A stretch of DNA of 36,568 nt from an uncultured Oscillospiraceae bacterium (GTDB lineage: Bacteria > Bacillota > Clostridia > Oscillospirales > Oscillospiraceae): contig CAJUSE010000017.1 of assembly GCA_910588975.1 (NCBI GenBank), forward strand, positions 1 to 36,568, in the 5' to 3' direction. Below the pieces are notes generated by a model. It was not told where the DNA came from. It saw only the letters and a list, made by a program, of their open reading frames with translations, and did not search any database. Of this stretch, positions 1 through 8,744 are shown piece after piece. The position numbers and the translations under genes were made by a program. How positions within the stretch are numbered: position 1 is the stretch's first letter; the number at the start of each line of letters is the position of its first letter.

Positions 1-83
1 TACTGGTTGGAGCCGGTGAGGGCGTTGAACAGGGTGGTCTTGCCGCAGTTGGGATTGCCTGCCAGGGCAATTTTGATGTCCAT
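1..83 (-). CDS. feoB: FeoB ferrous iron transporter, N-terminal fragment
   Basis: First 27 codons of FeoB, the inner-membrane GTP-dependent ferrous iron permease; the rest lies beyond the left edge. The visible residues are the start of the G domain, with the G1/P-loop GNPNCGKTT at about residues 9-17 and the following FNALTG typical of FeoB. The ATG at 83 is preceded by AAGGAGG with normal spacing. Two FeoA genes lie upstream on the same strand, giving the usual feoA-feoB order. The gene has its own promoter-like sequence (105-133) with an operator in its spacer. The identification is firm because of the P-loop form and the neighbours; nothing can be said about the membrane part. Confidence 0.9.
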   Translation of the reverse strand, partial: MDIKIALAGNPNCGKTTLFNALTGSNQ

Positions 84-104
84 GAGAATTCCTCCTTCTC
101 TCGA

Positions 105-133
105 AAATTAGCAATGGCTAACCTACGGGTCAA
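105..133 (-). promoter_or_regulatory. feoB promoter with iron-type operator in the spacer
   Basis: On the minus strand TTGACC (128-133) and TAATTT (105-110) are separated by 17 bases. The spacer contains GGTTAGCCATTGCTAA, an interrupted palindrome of the form TTAG-N6-CTAA (108-121 on the plus strand). The same motif occurs in the feoA promoter. Position inside a promoter fits a repressor of the DtxR/IdeR/MntR type acting in iron-replete cells; the regulator itself is not in the window, so its identity is inference. Confidence 0.6.
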
Positions 134-157
134 AATAAGCCTCCCAAAGGGGAGGTA

Positions 158-241
158 GTAGGGACGGCCTGGGGCGGCCCGCTCCTTTTGCGGGGCAGAT
201 CTGTCATTCGTGGATCGGGCGGTCCCAGGCCGCCCCTACGG
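158..241. repeat. GTAGGGGC intergenic palindromic element, copy 1
   Basis: An 84-base element between the second feoA and feoB. Its ends GTAGGGACGGCCTGGG (158-173) and CCCAGGCCGCCCCTAC are inverted repeats with one mismatch, and the middle holds GCCCGCTCC and GATCGGGC blocks. The right half closely matches the element at 24086-24163. It would fold into a long hairpin on either strand. It carries no coding capacity and behaves like a REP/MITE-type interspersed repeat. Confidence 0.7.
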
Positions 242-279
242 AAGGACAGAACACCAGCAAAAATGTAAGGGCAAAATTT

Positions 280-501
280 TTACACCAGCTCGATCATTTC
301 AGCATCCGTTTTCCGAATACTCAGCTCATATCCCCGGACGTTGAGCTCCATGGGGTCCCCCAGGGGAGCCACCTTGCGGATGTGGATCTCGGTGCCCTTG
401 GTGATGCCCATATCCATGATGCGGCGCTTCACGGCCCCCTCGCCGTGGAGGCGTGCCACGGTGACGGTATCCCCCACCCTGGCGTCCTTCAGTGTTTTCA
501 T
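280..501 (-). CDS. feoA: FeoA-type small iron transport protein (second copy)
   Basis: A 73-residue FeoA protein, an SH3-like small cytoplasmic beta-barrel that assists FeoB. It shows the family pattern: an N-terminal LKDARVGDTVTVARL, the central RRIMDMGITKGTEIHIRK block (residues 27-44), PLGDP (46-50) and a C-terminal RGYELSIRKTDAEMI. The length is typical. It starts 19 bases after the stop of the upstream FeoA gene and lies before feoB, so the three genes form a feoA-feoA-feoB group. The ATG at 501 has a GGGAGGAA site. Its gap to feoB contains the palindromic repeat and a separate feoB promoter. Confidence 0.92.
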   Translation of the reverse strand: MKTLKDARVGDTVTVARLHGEGAVKRRIMDMGITKGTEIHIRKVAPLGDPMELNVRGYELSIRKTDAEMIELV

Positions 502-520
502 GCGAATTCCTCCCTTTTTC

Positions 521-733
521 TCAAATTAAGATCCGGTTCGCCATGGTCCTGTCCAGGGCCACCCGGCTGTCCTTCACCTGCAGGATCAGGTTGCCCGACA
601 GCTCGGAAATGACGGTGACCACGCTGTCCACCACAAAGCCCAGCTCGGCCAGGTGCTGGCGCACCTCGTCCCGGCCCGTGATCTTGCGGATGACCACCGG
701 CTCTCCCGGCAATGCCATAGATAGGGGCATCAT
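521..733 (-). CDS. feoA: FeoA-type small iron transport protein (first copy)
   Basis: A 70-residue FeoA-domain protein, first gene of the iron operon. Family features are GEPVVIRKITGRDEVRQHLAELGF near the N terminus, then VDSVVTVISELSGNLILQVKDSRVALDRTMANRI. It diverges clearly from the neighbouring FeoA and is not a recent tandem copy. An open frame extends upstream to 799, but AGGAGGGAGGAAGG directly before the ATG-ATG at 733/730 marks the real start; the longer frame would also run through the operator. Two unlike FeoA proteins before FeoB is a common clostridial arrangement and suggests each contacts FeoB or a partner differently. Confidence 0.88.
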   Translation of the reverse strand: MMPLSMALPGEPVVIRKITGRDEVRQHLAELGFVVDSVVTVISELSGNLILQVKDSRVALDRTMANRILI

Positions 734-773
734 CCTTCCTCCCTCCTGTTCTCTCCCGGTTTTTCGACGATAG

Positions 774-822
774 TTAGTTATAGCTAACACGCCCGCCAAA
801 GAAAAGAGTTAGACATACCTAA
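774..822. promoter_or_regulatory. Tandem TTAG-N6-CTAA operators upstream of feoA
   Basis: Two interrupted palindromes with the same core as the feoB operator: GTTAGTTATAGCTAAC (core 774-787) and GAGTTAGACATACCTAACTC (core 809-822, arms of seven bases perfect). Their centres are 35 bases apart. They lie downstream of the feoA -10 element, in the untranslated leader. A third, weaker copy lies in the promoter spacer. The half-site resembles that of DtxR/IdeR boxes, but the spacing differs from the 19-base consensus, so the repressor family is inferred. Confidence 0.6.
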
Positions 823-838
823 CTCTCATTTCGTAGGT

Positions 839-867
839 AGTTTACCATGGCTAACCATCTTTGTCAA
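839..867 (-). promoter_or_regulatory. feoA operon promoter
   Basis: On the minus strand TTGACA (862-867) and TAAACT (839-844) with a 17-base spacer. The spacer contains GTTAGCCATGGTAAAC, a degenerate copy of the feo operator and nearly the same as the sequence inside the feoB promoter. Binding there would block RNA polymerase. Confidence 0.7.
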
Positions 868-933
868 CCCCTTTTTTCTCCCTTTTTTCCCGCCTGTGCG
901 GCAATCACGGCCCCGCCGCTCTCGAAGCCACCG

Positions 934-961
934 TTGACAGAGGGGGAAAGTATAGTATAAT
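934..961 (+). promoter_or_regulatory. Sigma-A promoter of the M14 peptidase gene
   Basis: TTGACA at 934-939 and TATAAT at 956-961 with a 16-base spacer, 43 bases before the chosen start codon. Both hexamers are perfect consensus. Confidence 0.8.
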
Positions 962-1004
962 GTGGATAGCAAGCTCGAGAAACTGCGCTCAGGAGGGAAT
1001 ACCA

Positions 1005-2702
1005 ATGAAGCCGTACAAATTTGACCACTACTACCTCTACGGCGAGCTGACCGCCTGCCTGGAGGAGCTGGCCGGGGACTATCCCCAGCTGATGAAGCTG
1101 GAGTCCATCTGCACCACCCCGGGGGGCCGGGAGGTGTGGGCCTGCACCATCACCAACGCCGCCACCGGGGCCGCCCTGACCAAGCCCGCCTACTATGTGG
1201 ACGGCCTGCACCACGCCGGGGAGGTCACCGGCAGCATGGCCGCCCTCCACTTTGCCGTCACCCTGGTCCAGGGCTACGGCAGGGAGGAGGCCATCACCCG
1301 GCTGCTGGACACCGCCACCGTCTACATCATCCCCCGCATCAGCCCCGACGGAGGAGAAGCCTATCTGGCCACGGCGGAGAAGCTGCGCAGCGTGGACCGG
1401 CCCTACCCCCACGAGAAGCGGGCCCCCGGCCTTCACGCCAAGGACATGGACGGGGACGGGGTCATCCGGCTCATGCGCCTGGAGAGCCCCGCCGGGGCCT
1501 GGAAGGAGTGCCCGGAGGATCCCCGGGTGATGATGCGCCGCTCCCCCTCCGACCGCACCGGCAAGTTCTACGAGCTCTACTTTGAGGGGGACATCGAGGA
1601 CTATGACGGGGTGCACGTTTTCCCCGCCGAGAACAAGTGGGGGCTGGACTTCAACCGCAACTACCCCTTCGGCTGGTTCCCCGAGGCCCGGCAGCCCGGG
1701 GCGGGGAAGTACCCCCTGTCCAACCCGGAGATCAAGGCGGTGGCCGACTTTGTCCTGGCCCACCCCAACATCTGCGCCGCCGTCAGCTACCACACCAGCG
1801 GGGGCATGTACATCTATCCCCCCGGAACCAAGCACGAAAAGGACGCCGAGCCCCGGGACATGCGGATGTTCCGGGAGCTGGGGGCCATGGCCACCCAGGA
1901 GACGGGCTACGGCTGTTACAACATCTTTGACGACTTCCTCACCGACACGGTGAACTACTCCTCCGGCGCCTTTGACGACTGGATGTACCAGTCCCAGGGC
2001 ATCCCCACCTACACCGCAGAGCTGTGGGATCTGGCCGTCCGGGCGGGCATCCCCGACGAGCACCCCAAAAAGCCCGAGCCTCCCGAGCAGCAGCTGAAAA
2101 CCACCCTGGCCTGCTTCAAGTGGGTGGACGAGCACGTCACCGACTACCCCGGGGGCTGCCCCATCAAGCCCTGGACCCCCTTTGACCACCCCCAGCTGGG
2201 GAAGGTGGAGATCGGCTCGGCCGACTTTAAGTTCACCTTCCAGAACTGCCCGCCGGGCTATCTGGAGCAGGAGGTGGAAAAGAACACCCGGGCCCAGCTC
2301 CGGCTGGCCCAGGCCCTGCCCCAGCTGGCCATTGAAAGGCTCACCGCCCGGGAGCAGGCCCCCGGGGTCTACCAGGTCACCGCCCTGGTGTCCAACACCG
2401 GCTACCTGCCCACCTTCGTCTGCGATGAGGCCCGGCACCTGGGCACCGACCACCCCCTCACCGCCGCCGTTCAGGTGGAGGGGGAGCTCCTCTCCGGCGA
2501 AACAGAGTGCCGGCTGGGCCACCTGGAGGGCTTCTCGGCCATGGACGACACCATGGTGGCCGGGGACTTCTACGACATGGCCAAGACCCAGCCCACCAAA
2601 AAGCAGCTGGTCTATGTGGTGAAGGCAGACAAGGGCACCCCCTTCACCCTCACCGTCCACAGCCCCAGGGTGGGCCGGGTGGAGGCCACCGTTACCCTGT
2701 GA
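1005..2702 (+). CDS. M14 family zinc carboxypeptidase-like protein
   Basis: A 565-residue peptidase_M14-type protein. The zinc motif HxxE is seen as H70-A-G-E73 in GLHHAGEVTG, preceded by PAYYVDG. The third zinc ligand is in SYHTSGGMYIYPPG, the LDFNRNYPFGW segment gives the substrate-binding Asn-Arg pair typical of M14, and TYTAELWDL carries the likely catalytic Glu. No signal peptide is visible, so a cytoplasmic protein acting on peptides is likely. The C-terminal ~150 residues look like a beta-rich accessory domain. The ATG at 1005 has AGGAGGGA eight bases upstream; a longer frame to 861 runs through the promoter and is rejected. The gene is monocistronic, with promoter at 934 and a strong terminator after it. 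The substrate is unknown. Confidence 0.85.
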   Translation: MKPYKFDHYYLYGELTACLEELAGDYPQLMKLESICTTPGGREVWACTITNAATGAALTKPAYYVDGLHHAGEVTGSMAALHFAVTLVQGYGREEAITRLLDTATVYIIPRISPDGGEAYLATAEKLRSVDRPYPHEKRAPGLHAKDMDGDGVIRLMRLESPAGAWKECPEDPRVMMRRSPSDRTGKFYELYFEGDIEDYDGVHVFPAENKWGLDFNRNYPFGWFPEARQPGAGKYPLSNPEIKAVADFVLAHPNICAAVSYHTSGGMYIYPPGTKHEKDAEPRDMRMFRELGAMATQETGYGCYNIFDDFLTDTVNYSSGAFDDWMYQSQGIPTYTAELWDLAVRAGIPDEHPKKPEPPEQQLKTTLACFKWVDEHVTDYPGGCPIKPWTPFDHPQLGKVEIGSADFKFTFQNCPPGYLEQEVEKNTRAQLRLAQALPQLAIERLTAREQAPGVYQVTALVSNTGYLPTFVCDEARHLGTDHPLTAAVQVEGELLSGETECRLGHLEGFSAMDDTMVAGDFYDMAKTQPTKKQLVYVVKADKGTPFTLTVHSPRVGRVEATVTL

Positions 2703-2713
2703 TCGTTACCCTC

Positions 2714-2754
2714 GCCCCGCCCCCGGCGACAATGGCCGGGGGCGGGGCTTTTTT
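2714..2754 (+). terminator. Rho-independent terminator of the M14 gene
   Basis: A perfect 14-base stem (GCCCCGCCCCCGGC, 2714-2727, with 2735-2748) and a 7-base loop followed by six T. Confidence 0.92.
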
Positions 2755-2770
2755 GATCATCCAAGCGCAT

Positions 2771-2959
2771 ATTATACATAATATACAGTATAATGTGCAT
2801 AGAAATACGCCCTCTCGCATTCGCATATTTTTGATAAAATTCGTATATTTTTATGTTTATACATAAATACATGAATAGACTTGTGTAATTTCCATAAAAG
2901 AAGCCCTGTATTCTTGGGCACAAATGTATGAAAATTCGCTTGACAATGTATAATATACA
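2771..2959. promoter_or_regulatory. AT-rich control region with repeated TATAATATACA motifs
   Basis: The 332-base gap 2703-3034 holds no gene but is strikingly AT-rich. The inverted pair ATTATAC (2771-2777) / GTATAAT (2788-2794) flanks ATAATATACA, and TGTATAATATACA (2947-2959), palindromic around one base, sits inside the promoter spacer. Further TATA-TAT runs lie between (2824-2865). The arrangement suggests several binding sites for a repressor that senses an amino acid. The motif is loosely like ArgR boxes, but the spacing does not match well, so no regulator is named. Confidence 0.4.
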
Positions 2960-2968
2960 GCGTATAAT
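2940..2968 (+). promoter_or_regulatory. Sigma-A promoter of the amino acid ABC transporter
   Basis: TTGACA (2940-2945) and TATAAT (2963-2968), 17-base spacer, both perfect. The palindrome 2947-2959 lies in the spacer. Confidence 0.85.
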
Positions 2969-3034
2969 CAGCTCATCGGTGAAGAGAACCGAAATGATCG
3001 CCCCCGGGCGAGTTCAGAATAGGAGATATGACAT

Positions 3035-3919
3035 ATGAAAAACAAGAAGCTGACTGCTCTGCTGCTGGCCGCCACTATGATGACCGGCGTTCTGGCCGGC
3101 TGCGGCGGCGGGAATGACGACGACCAGGCCGACGACGGCACCCTCAAGACCGTCACCCCCGGCAAGCTGACCGTCACCATTTCCCCCGACTTTGCCCCCA
3201 CCGTTTTCGTGGACCCCTCCAAGGAGGGCCAGGACCGCTACGTGGGCACCGAGGTGGCGCTGGCCCGGTACATCGCCCAGGAGCTGGGCCTGGAGCTGGT
3301 CCTCTCTCCCATGAGCTTTGAGGCCTGCCAGATCGCCGTCTCCTCCGGCCAGGCCGATTTCTCGGTGAACGGCTACGCCCCCACCGATAAGCGGGCCGAG
3401 AACTACCTGTTCTCCGACACCTACAAGATCACCGAGGATGAGGACGAGGGCCAAACCTCCATCTGCCTGGCCGACAAGGCTGACAAGTACACCGACCTGC
3501 CCAACTATGAGGGGCTGAAGGCGGGCGTGCAGATGTCCTCCCTCCAGGAGCAGCTGACTGTGGAGCAGCTGCCCAACGCCGAGATCGTCTATTACAGCGA
3601 CCTGAACACCGGCATCATGCAGCTGCGGGCCGGCGACTTCGACATTATGAGCGTGGATGTCACCAACGGCAAGACCATGATCGCCTCCAACCCCGACCTG
3701 GTCTTTACCGGCCACTACTTCGATTACAGCGCTGACGGCACCGTGGCCCTGATCCAGAAGGGCAACGACGCCATGGCCGAGGCCATCAACAGCGTGCTGC
3801 CCGGCGCCAAGGAGCACTATTCCGAGTGGATCGCCGAGGCCTACGCCCTGTCCAACATCGGCGTTCAGGAGACCCTGGACGACCAGGGCAACGTGGTCAG
3901 CCAGGAGGGCACCAACTGA
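3035..3919 (+). CDS. Amino acid ABC transporter substrate-binding lipoprotein
   Basis: A 294-residue extracytoplasmic solute receptor of the SBP_bac_3 family. It has a lipoprotein signal: MKNKK, a hydrophobic core, then the lipobox LAGC with the lipidated Cys at 23, followed by a Gly/Asp-rich linker. The mature part shows the family pattern: KLTVTISPDFAPTVF, GTEVALARYIAQELG, PMSFEACQIAVSSGQADFSVNGYAPTDKRAE and a late GNDAMAEAINSVL segment. AGGAG stands before the ATG at 3035. It is the first gene of the transporter operon. A strong hairpin after the stop probably protects this part of the mRNA, giving more receptor than permease. The substrate (polar or acidic amino acid, or a dipeptide-like compound) cannot be read from sequence. 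Confidence 0.9.
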   Translation: MKNKKLTALLLAATMMTGVLAGCGGGNDDDQADDGTLKTVTPGKLTVTISPDFAPTVFVDPSKEGQDRYVGTEVALARYIAQELGLELVLSPMSFEACQIAVSSGQADFSVNGYAPTDKRAENYLFSDTYKITEDEDEGQTSICLADKADKYTDLPNYEGLKAGVQMSSLQEQLTVEQLPNAEIVYYSDLNTGIMQLRAGDFDIMSVDVTNGKTMIASNPDLVFTGHYFDYSADGTVALIQKGNDAMAEAINSVLPGAKEHYSEWIAEAYALSNIGVQETLDDQGNVVSQEGTN

Positions 3920-3936
3920 GAACGCCAACGCCCAGA

Positions 3937-3967
3937 CAAGACCGGTAGCCTTCGGCTATCGGTCTTG
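3937..3967 (+). terminator. Intercistronic hairpin between receptor and permease
   Basis: A 14-base stem with one G-T wobble, CAAGACCGGTAGCC with GGCTATCGGTCTTG, closing on a C-UUCG-G tetraloop. The tail TTCCCCC is a poor U-tract, so I read it as a stabilising or partly terminating hairpin that sets the receptor:permease ratio. Confidence 0.7.
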
Positions 3968-4005
3968 TTCCCCCACATCACCATTTTGTGAAAGGACTCC
4001 CTGCT

Positions 4006-4824
4006 ATGAATTTTGAATTGTTTTGGGGCAATGTGATCAAGGTATGGACCGAATATTGGGATGTGCTTCTCCTCGACGGCCTGGTGGTCACCCTGGAGCT
4101 TACCGCCATCGCCGTGGCCATGGGCGTACTGCTGGGCACCGTTGTGGCCATCCTGAAAATGAACCGGTTTAAGATCATTCGGTTCTTTGTCAATGTCTAT
4201 ATCGAGGTCATTCGGGGCACCCCCATCCTGCTCCAGCTTTACTTATTTGTCTTTGCTCTGCCCCAGGTGTTTACCTTTGTCAAGCTGAGTAAATTCGCCT
4301 GGGTGGCGGTGGCCCTGTCCGTCAACTCCTCGGCCTACGTCGCCGAGGTCATCCGCTCGGGCATCCAGTCGGTGGACAAAGGCCAGACCGAGGCCGCCCG
4401 GTCCCTGGGCCTGTCCTCGGGGCAGACCATGCGGAAGATCATTCTGCCCCAGGCCGTGCGCAACATCCTGCCCACCCTGGGCAACGAGTTCATTATGATG
4501 CTGAAGGAGACCTCCCTGGCCTCCACCTTCTACATCGGCGATCTGATGACCAAGTACCAGGAGATCCGGGGCGCCACCTTCATTTCCCTGGAGACCCTGC
4601 TCATCGTGGGCATCATCTACCTGTGTTTGACCTATCCCCTCAGCAAGCTGGTGGGCTGGTTTGAAAAGAAGATGTCCAACGACAACAGCTATAAGAAGAT
4701 GCCCAAGCACGCCACCTATGAGTCGGGCATGGTGGAGGGCACTGACGACCAAGGCGATGAGCCCAACACCGACCTGAAGGCCCTGTACGCCGACCGGGCC
4801 CGTAAACACCAACTCAGAAAGTAA
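4006..4824 (+). CDS. Amino acid ABC transporter permease (HisM/ArtM type)
   Basis: A 272-residue inner-membrane permease of the polar amino acid (HEAT) family. About five hydrophobic segments are seen, starting at DGLVVTLELTAIAVAMGVLLG. EVIRGTPILLQLYLFVFALP is the hallmark of this family, and the EAA cytoplasmic loop that docks to the ATPase appears as GQTEAARSLGLSSGQTMRKIILPQAVRNILP. The ATG at 4006 has AAAGGA nine bases before it; a GTG at 3988 in the same frame precedes that site and is rejected. The C-terminal ~50 residues are a charged extension rich in Asp/Lys, longer than usual. Fifteen bases separate it from the ATPase gene. Confidence 0.9.
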   Translation: MNFELFWGNVIKVWTEYWDVLLLDGLVVTLELTAIAVAMGVLLGTVVAILKMNRFKIIRFFVNVYIEVIRGTPILLQLYLFVFALPQVFTFVKLSKFAWVAVALSVNSSAYVAEVIRSGIQSVDKGQTEAARSLGLSSGQTMRKIILPQAVRNILPTLGNEFIMMLKETSLASTFYIGDLMTKYQEIRGATFISLETLLIVGIIYLCLTYPLSKLVGWFEKKMSNDNSYKKMPKHATYESGMVEGTDDQGDEPNTDLKALYADRARKHQLRK

Positions 4825-4839
4825 AGGAGGAACACAACA

Positions 4840-5610
4840 ATGGAAATGATCAAAACTGTGGGCCTCCACAAGTCCTTTGGAGACCTCCACGTCCTCACCG
4901 GCGTCAACCAGACCATCCAGAAGGGAGAGGTAATCTCCATCATCGGCCCCTCCGGCGGCGGCAAGTCCACCTTCCTGCGCTGTTTGAACCTGCTGGAGGT
5001 CCCCGAGCAGGGCCAGATCTTCTTCGAGGGCACCGAGATCACCGGCAACCCCGCCCCCGGAGAACCGGCCAAGAAGCGCAAGGGCAAGGAGCCGGTGGAC
5101 ATCGACATCCACCGCCAGAAGATGGGCATGGTGTTCCAGAACTTCAATGTGTTTCCCCATCTGACGGTGGCCCAGAACATCACCCTGGCCCCCGTCATGC
5201 TGAAAAAGAAGACCCAGGCCGAGGCCGACGACATGGCCCGGGAACTCCTGAATCGGGTGGGCCTGCTGGACAAGTTCAACGAGGCCCCCAACAACCTCTC
5301 CGGCGGCCAGAAGCAGCGGCTGGCCATCGTCCGGGCCCTGGCCATGGAGCCCGACGTGATGCTCTTTGACGAGCCCACCTCCGCTTTGGATCCCGAGATG
5401 GTGGGGGAGGTGCTGGACGTCATCAAGGGATTGGTGGACACCGGCATGACCAGCGTCATCGTCACCCACGAGATGGGCTTTGCCCGGGAGGTCTCCGACC
5501 GGGTGCTGTTCATGGCCGAGGGCAACATTCTGGAGGACGGCAAGCCCGAACAGGTCTTTGCCGCTCCCAACCACCCCCGGCTCCAGGAGTTCCTGCGGAA
5601 GGTGCTGTAA
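4840..5610 (+). CDS. Amino acid ABC transporter ATP-binding protein (GlnQ/ArtP type)
   Basis: A 256-residue ABC ATPase. Walker A GPSGGGKST is at about residues 34-42, the Q-loop in MGMVFQNFNVFPHLTV, the signature LSGGQKQR, Walker B VMLFDEPTSALDPE and the H-switch VIVTHEM. Together with the receptor and permease before it, it completes a polar amino acid importer. Compared with GlnQ-like relatives there is a basic insertion of roughly 15 residues (PAPGEPAKKRKGKEP) just before the Q-loop, whose role is unknown. The ribosome site AAAGGAGG lies upstream of the ATG at 4840. Confidence 0.93.
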   Translation: MEMIKTVGLHKSFGDLHVLTGVNQTIQKGEVISIIGPSGGGKSTFLRCLNLLEVPEQGQIFFEGTEITGNPAPGEPAKKRKGKEPVDIDIHRQKMGMVFQNFNVFPHLTVAQNITLAPVMLKKKTQAEADDMARELLNRVGLLDKFNEAPNNLSGGQKQRLAIVRALAMEPDVMLFDEPTSALDPEMVGEVLDVIKGLVDTGMTSVIVTHEMGFAREVSDRVLFMAEGNILEDGKPEQVFAAPNHPRLQEFLRKVL

Positions 5611-5620
5611 CAGCCATCAC

Positions 5621-5693
5621 GCCGGCCCAAAGGCCCCCTTTTCTGCTCCAAATTTGCAGCGGTGCCGCAGAAAAGGAGGCCTTTGGCTCCGGC
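5621..5693 (+). terminator. Long imperfect hairpin after the ABC operon
   Basis: The arms GCCGG/AAAGGCC/CCTTTTCTGC (5621-5646) pair with GCAGAAAAGG/GGCCTTT/CCGGC (5667-5693), with small internal loops. The tail TATTTTA is only a weak U-tract. It may end the transporter mRNA partly while letting some transcription through into the amidohydrolase gene, which has no clear promoter of its own. Confidence 0.55.
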
Positions 5694-5719
5694 TATTTTA
5701 ACAAAACGAGGTGTTTTTC

Positions 5720-7162
5720 ATGGACAAGCAAAAGCTCTATGACAGCGTGGAACGCAACGCCGAAACCATCATCGCCCTCTCGGACAAGGTCTGGGAGCTG
5801 GCCGAGCTGTCCCTTCTGGAATACAAGACCGCCGAATACTACTGCGAGCTGATGGAGAAGCTGGGCTTCACCGTCCAGCGCCAGATCGCCGGGGTGGCCA
5901 CCGCCTTCTCCGGCTCCTACGGCTCGGGCCACCCGGTCATCGGCGTGCTGGGCGAGTTTGACGCCCTGGACGGTTTGGACCAGGAGGCGGGCACCGCCCA
6001 GCGCAAGCGCCATTCAGAGACCAACACCTGCGGCCATGGCTGCGGCCACAATATGCTGGGGGCCGCCTCTCTGGGGGCCGCCATCGCCATCAAGGAGGCC
6101 ATTGAACAGGGCGAGCTGAAGGGCACCGTCATCTTCTACGGCTGCCCCGGCGAGGAGGGCTGCGCCGGCAAGGCCTTCATGGCCCGGGAGGGGATGTTCA
6201 AAGACCTGGACGCCGCCCTCACCTGGCACCCCGGCTCCACCAACGAGATCACCACCGGCTCCAATGCCGCCTCCCTGCAGTACATCTACTCCTTCAAGGG
6301 GCTCTCCGCCCACGCCGCCGGCGATCCCTGGGACGGCCGCTCCGCTCTGGATGCCGCCGAGCTGATGAACGTGGGGGCCAACTTCCTCCGGGAGCACATC
6401 CGGCCCAAGGAGTGCCTGCACTACTCCTTCCTGGACGTGGGCGGCATCTCCCCCAACGTGGTCCAGCCCACCGCCAGCGTGCTCTACATGATCCGGGGGG
6501 AGGACGTCACCAAGGCCAAGGCCCTGAAAAAGCGGGTGGACGACATCGCCCAGGGCGCCGCCCTCATGACAGGCACCACCGTCACCCAGCGGCAGATCGA
6601 CGGCACCGCCTCCACCCTGTCCAACCAGGTGTTGGAGGAGCTGCTCTACAAAAATATGGGCCTGGCCCCTCTGCCCCAGTACACCCCCGAGGAGTGGGCC
6701 CTGGCCGGGGAGATCTGCAAGACCTACCCCCACGAGGGCCTGCCCGGGGACGAGACCGTCCTGGCCAATCCCGCCGCCAAGGCCGAGATCGCCCAGAAGA
6801 GCGAGAACGGCGGGCGGGCCATCAATGACTTTATCGTGCCCTATGTCCCCGGCTTCTCCTTTTCCCCCGGCTCCACCGACGTGGGGGACGTGAGCTGGCT
6901 CACCCCCACCGCCCAGTTCACCGCCGTCACCTTCGCCAGCGGCTCCCCGGGGCACTCCTGGCAGAATGTGTCCCTGGGCCACTCTTCCATCGGCTATAAG
7001 GGGGTGCTCTACGCCGCCAAGGTGCTGGCCGGGAGCATCCAGGACCTGATGACCGACCCCGAACTGCTCTCCAAGGTCCGGGCAGAGTTTGCAGTCTCGG
7101 CCGCCGCCGGCTACGACTGCCCCATCGAGCCCGGCATCATCGCCGGCCCCCAGGCGCTGTAA
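5720..7162 (+). CDS. M20 amidohydrolase, AbgB-like (p-aminobenzoyl-glutamate hydrolase subunit B type)
   Basis: A 480-residue cytoplasmic metallo-amidohydrolase that matches AbgB in length and layout. The metal-binding pattern is visible: GVLGEFDAL, NTCGHGCGHNMLGAA with the Cys/His pair, YGCPGEEGCAGKAFM with the catalytic Glu, a later TWHPGS, and a C-terminal ASGSPGHSWQNVSLGHSS. The dimerisation domain begins near YSFKGLSAHAA. AbgB relatives hydrolyse N-acyl or aromatic-amide conjugates of amino acids. The position directly after an amino acid importer suggests the importer brings in the conjugate or its product; this is inference. The ATG at 5720 follows GAGGTG; a GTG three codons earlier overlaps that site. 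Confidence 0.88.
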   Translation: MDKQKLYDSVERNAETIIALSDKVWELAELSLLEYKTAEYYCELMEKLGFTVQRQIAGVATAFSGSYGSGHPVIGVLGEFDALDGLDQEAGTAQRKRHSETNTCGHGCGHNMLGAASLGAAIAIKEAIEQGELKGTVIFYGCPGEEGCAGKAFMAREGMFKDLDAALTWHPGSTNEITTGSNAASLQYIYSFKGLSAHAAGDPWDGRSALDAAELMNVGANFLREHIRPKECLHYSFLDVGGISPNVVQPTASVLYMIRGEDVTKAKALKKRVDDIAQGAALMTGTTVTQRQIDGTASTLSNQVLEELLYKNMGLAPLPQYTPEEWALAGEICKTYPHEGLPGDETVLANPAAKAEIAQKSENGGRAINDFIVPYVPGFSFSPGSTDVGDVSWLTPTAQFTAVTFASGSPGHSWQNVSLGHSSIGYKGVLYAAKVLAGSIQDLMTDPELLSKVRAEFAVSAAAGYDCPIEPGIIAGPQAL

Positions 7163-7178
7163 CACTCATAAAAACGAC

Positions 7179-7226
7179 AAAAAGCGTTCCTGTTCCCCCT
7201 TCGGGAGAGAACAGGAACGCTTTTTT
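7179..7226 (+). terminator. Rho-independent terminator after the AbgB-like gene
   Basis: AAAAAGCGTTCCTGTTC (7179-7195) pairs with GAACAGGAACGCTTTTT (7209-7225), ending in a run of T. The symmetric A/T flanks would also allow termination on the other strand. Confidence 0.92.
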
Positions 7227-7293
7227 GCCCCCCTCCCCCTCTCCAAAAGGCCCGATCCTTCGCCTGCCGTTGCTTTTTCTACACCTTCGACCC

Positions 7294-7322
7294 TTGAAAG
7301 GTCGGCCCTTTCCCGGTATAAT
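7294..7322 (+). promoter_or_regulatory. Sigma-A promoter of the fumarase gene
   Basis: TTGAAA (7294-7299) and TATAAT (7317-7322) with a 17-base spacer, 45 bases before the start codon. Confidence 0.78.
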
Positions 7323-7366
7323 AGATCATAGGATTACCTACCAAACAAAAGAAAGGGGCTGCGAGC

Positions 7367-8743
<1,377 letters not shown>

Positions 8744-8744
8744 G

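Noticed and set aside
2771..2959. Firm ArgR box assignment
   Set aside because: The palindromes are odd-length with a single-base centre and do not match the 18-base ARG box spacing well enough.
5711..5719. GTG start three codons upstream of the AbgB-like gene
   Set aside because: The GTG overlaps the GAGGTG ribosome site used by the ATG at 5720; family length also fits the ATG.
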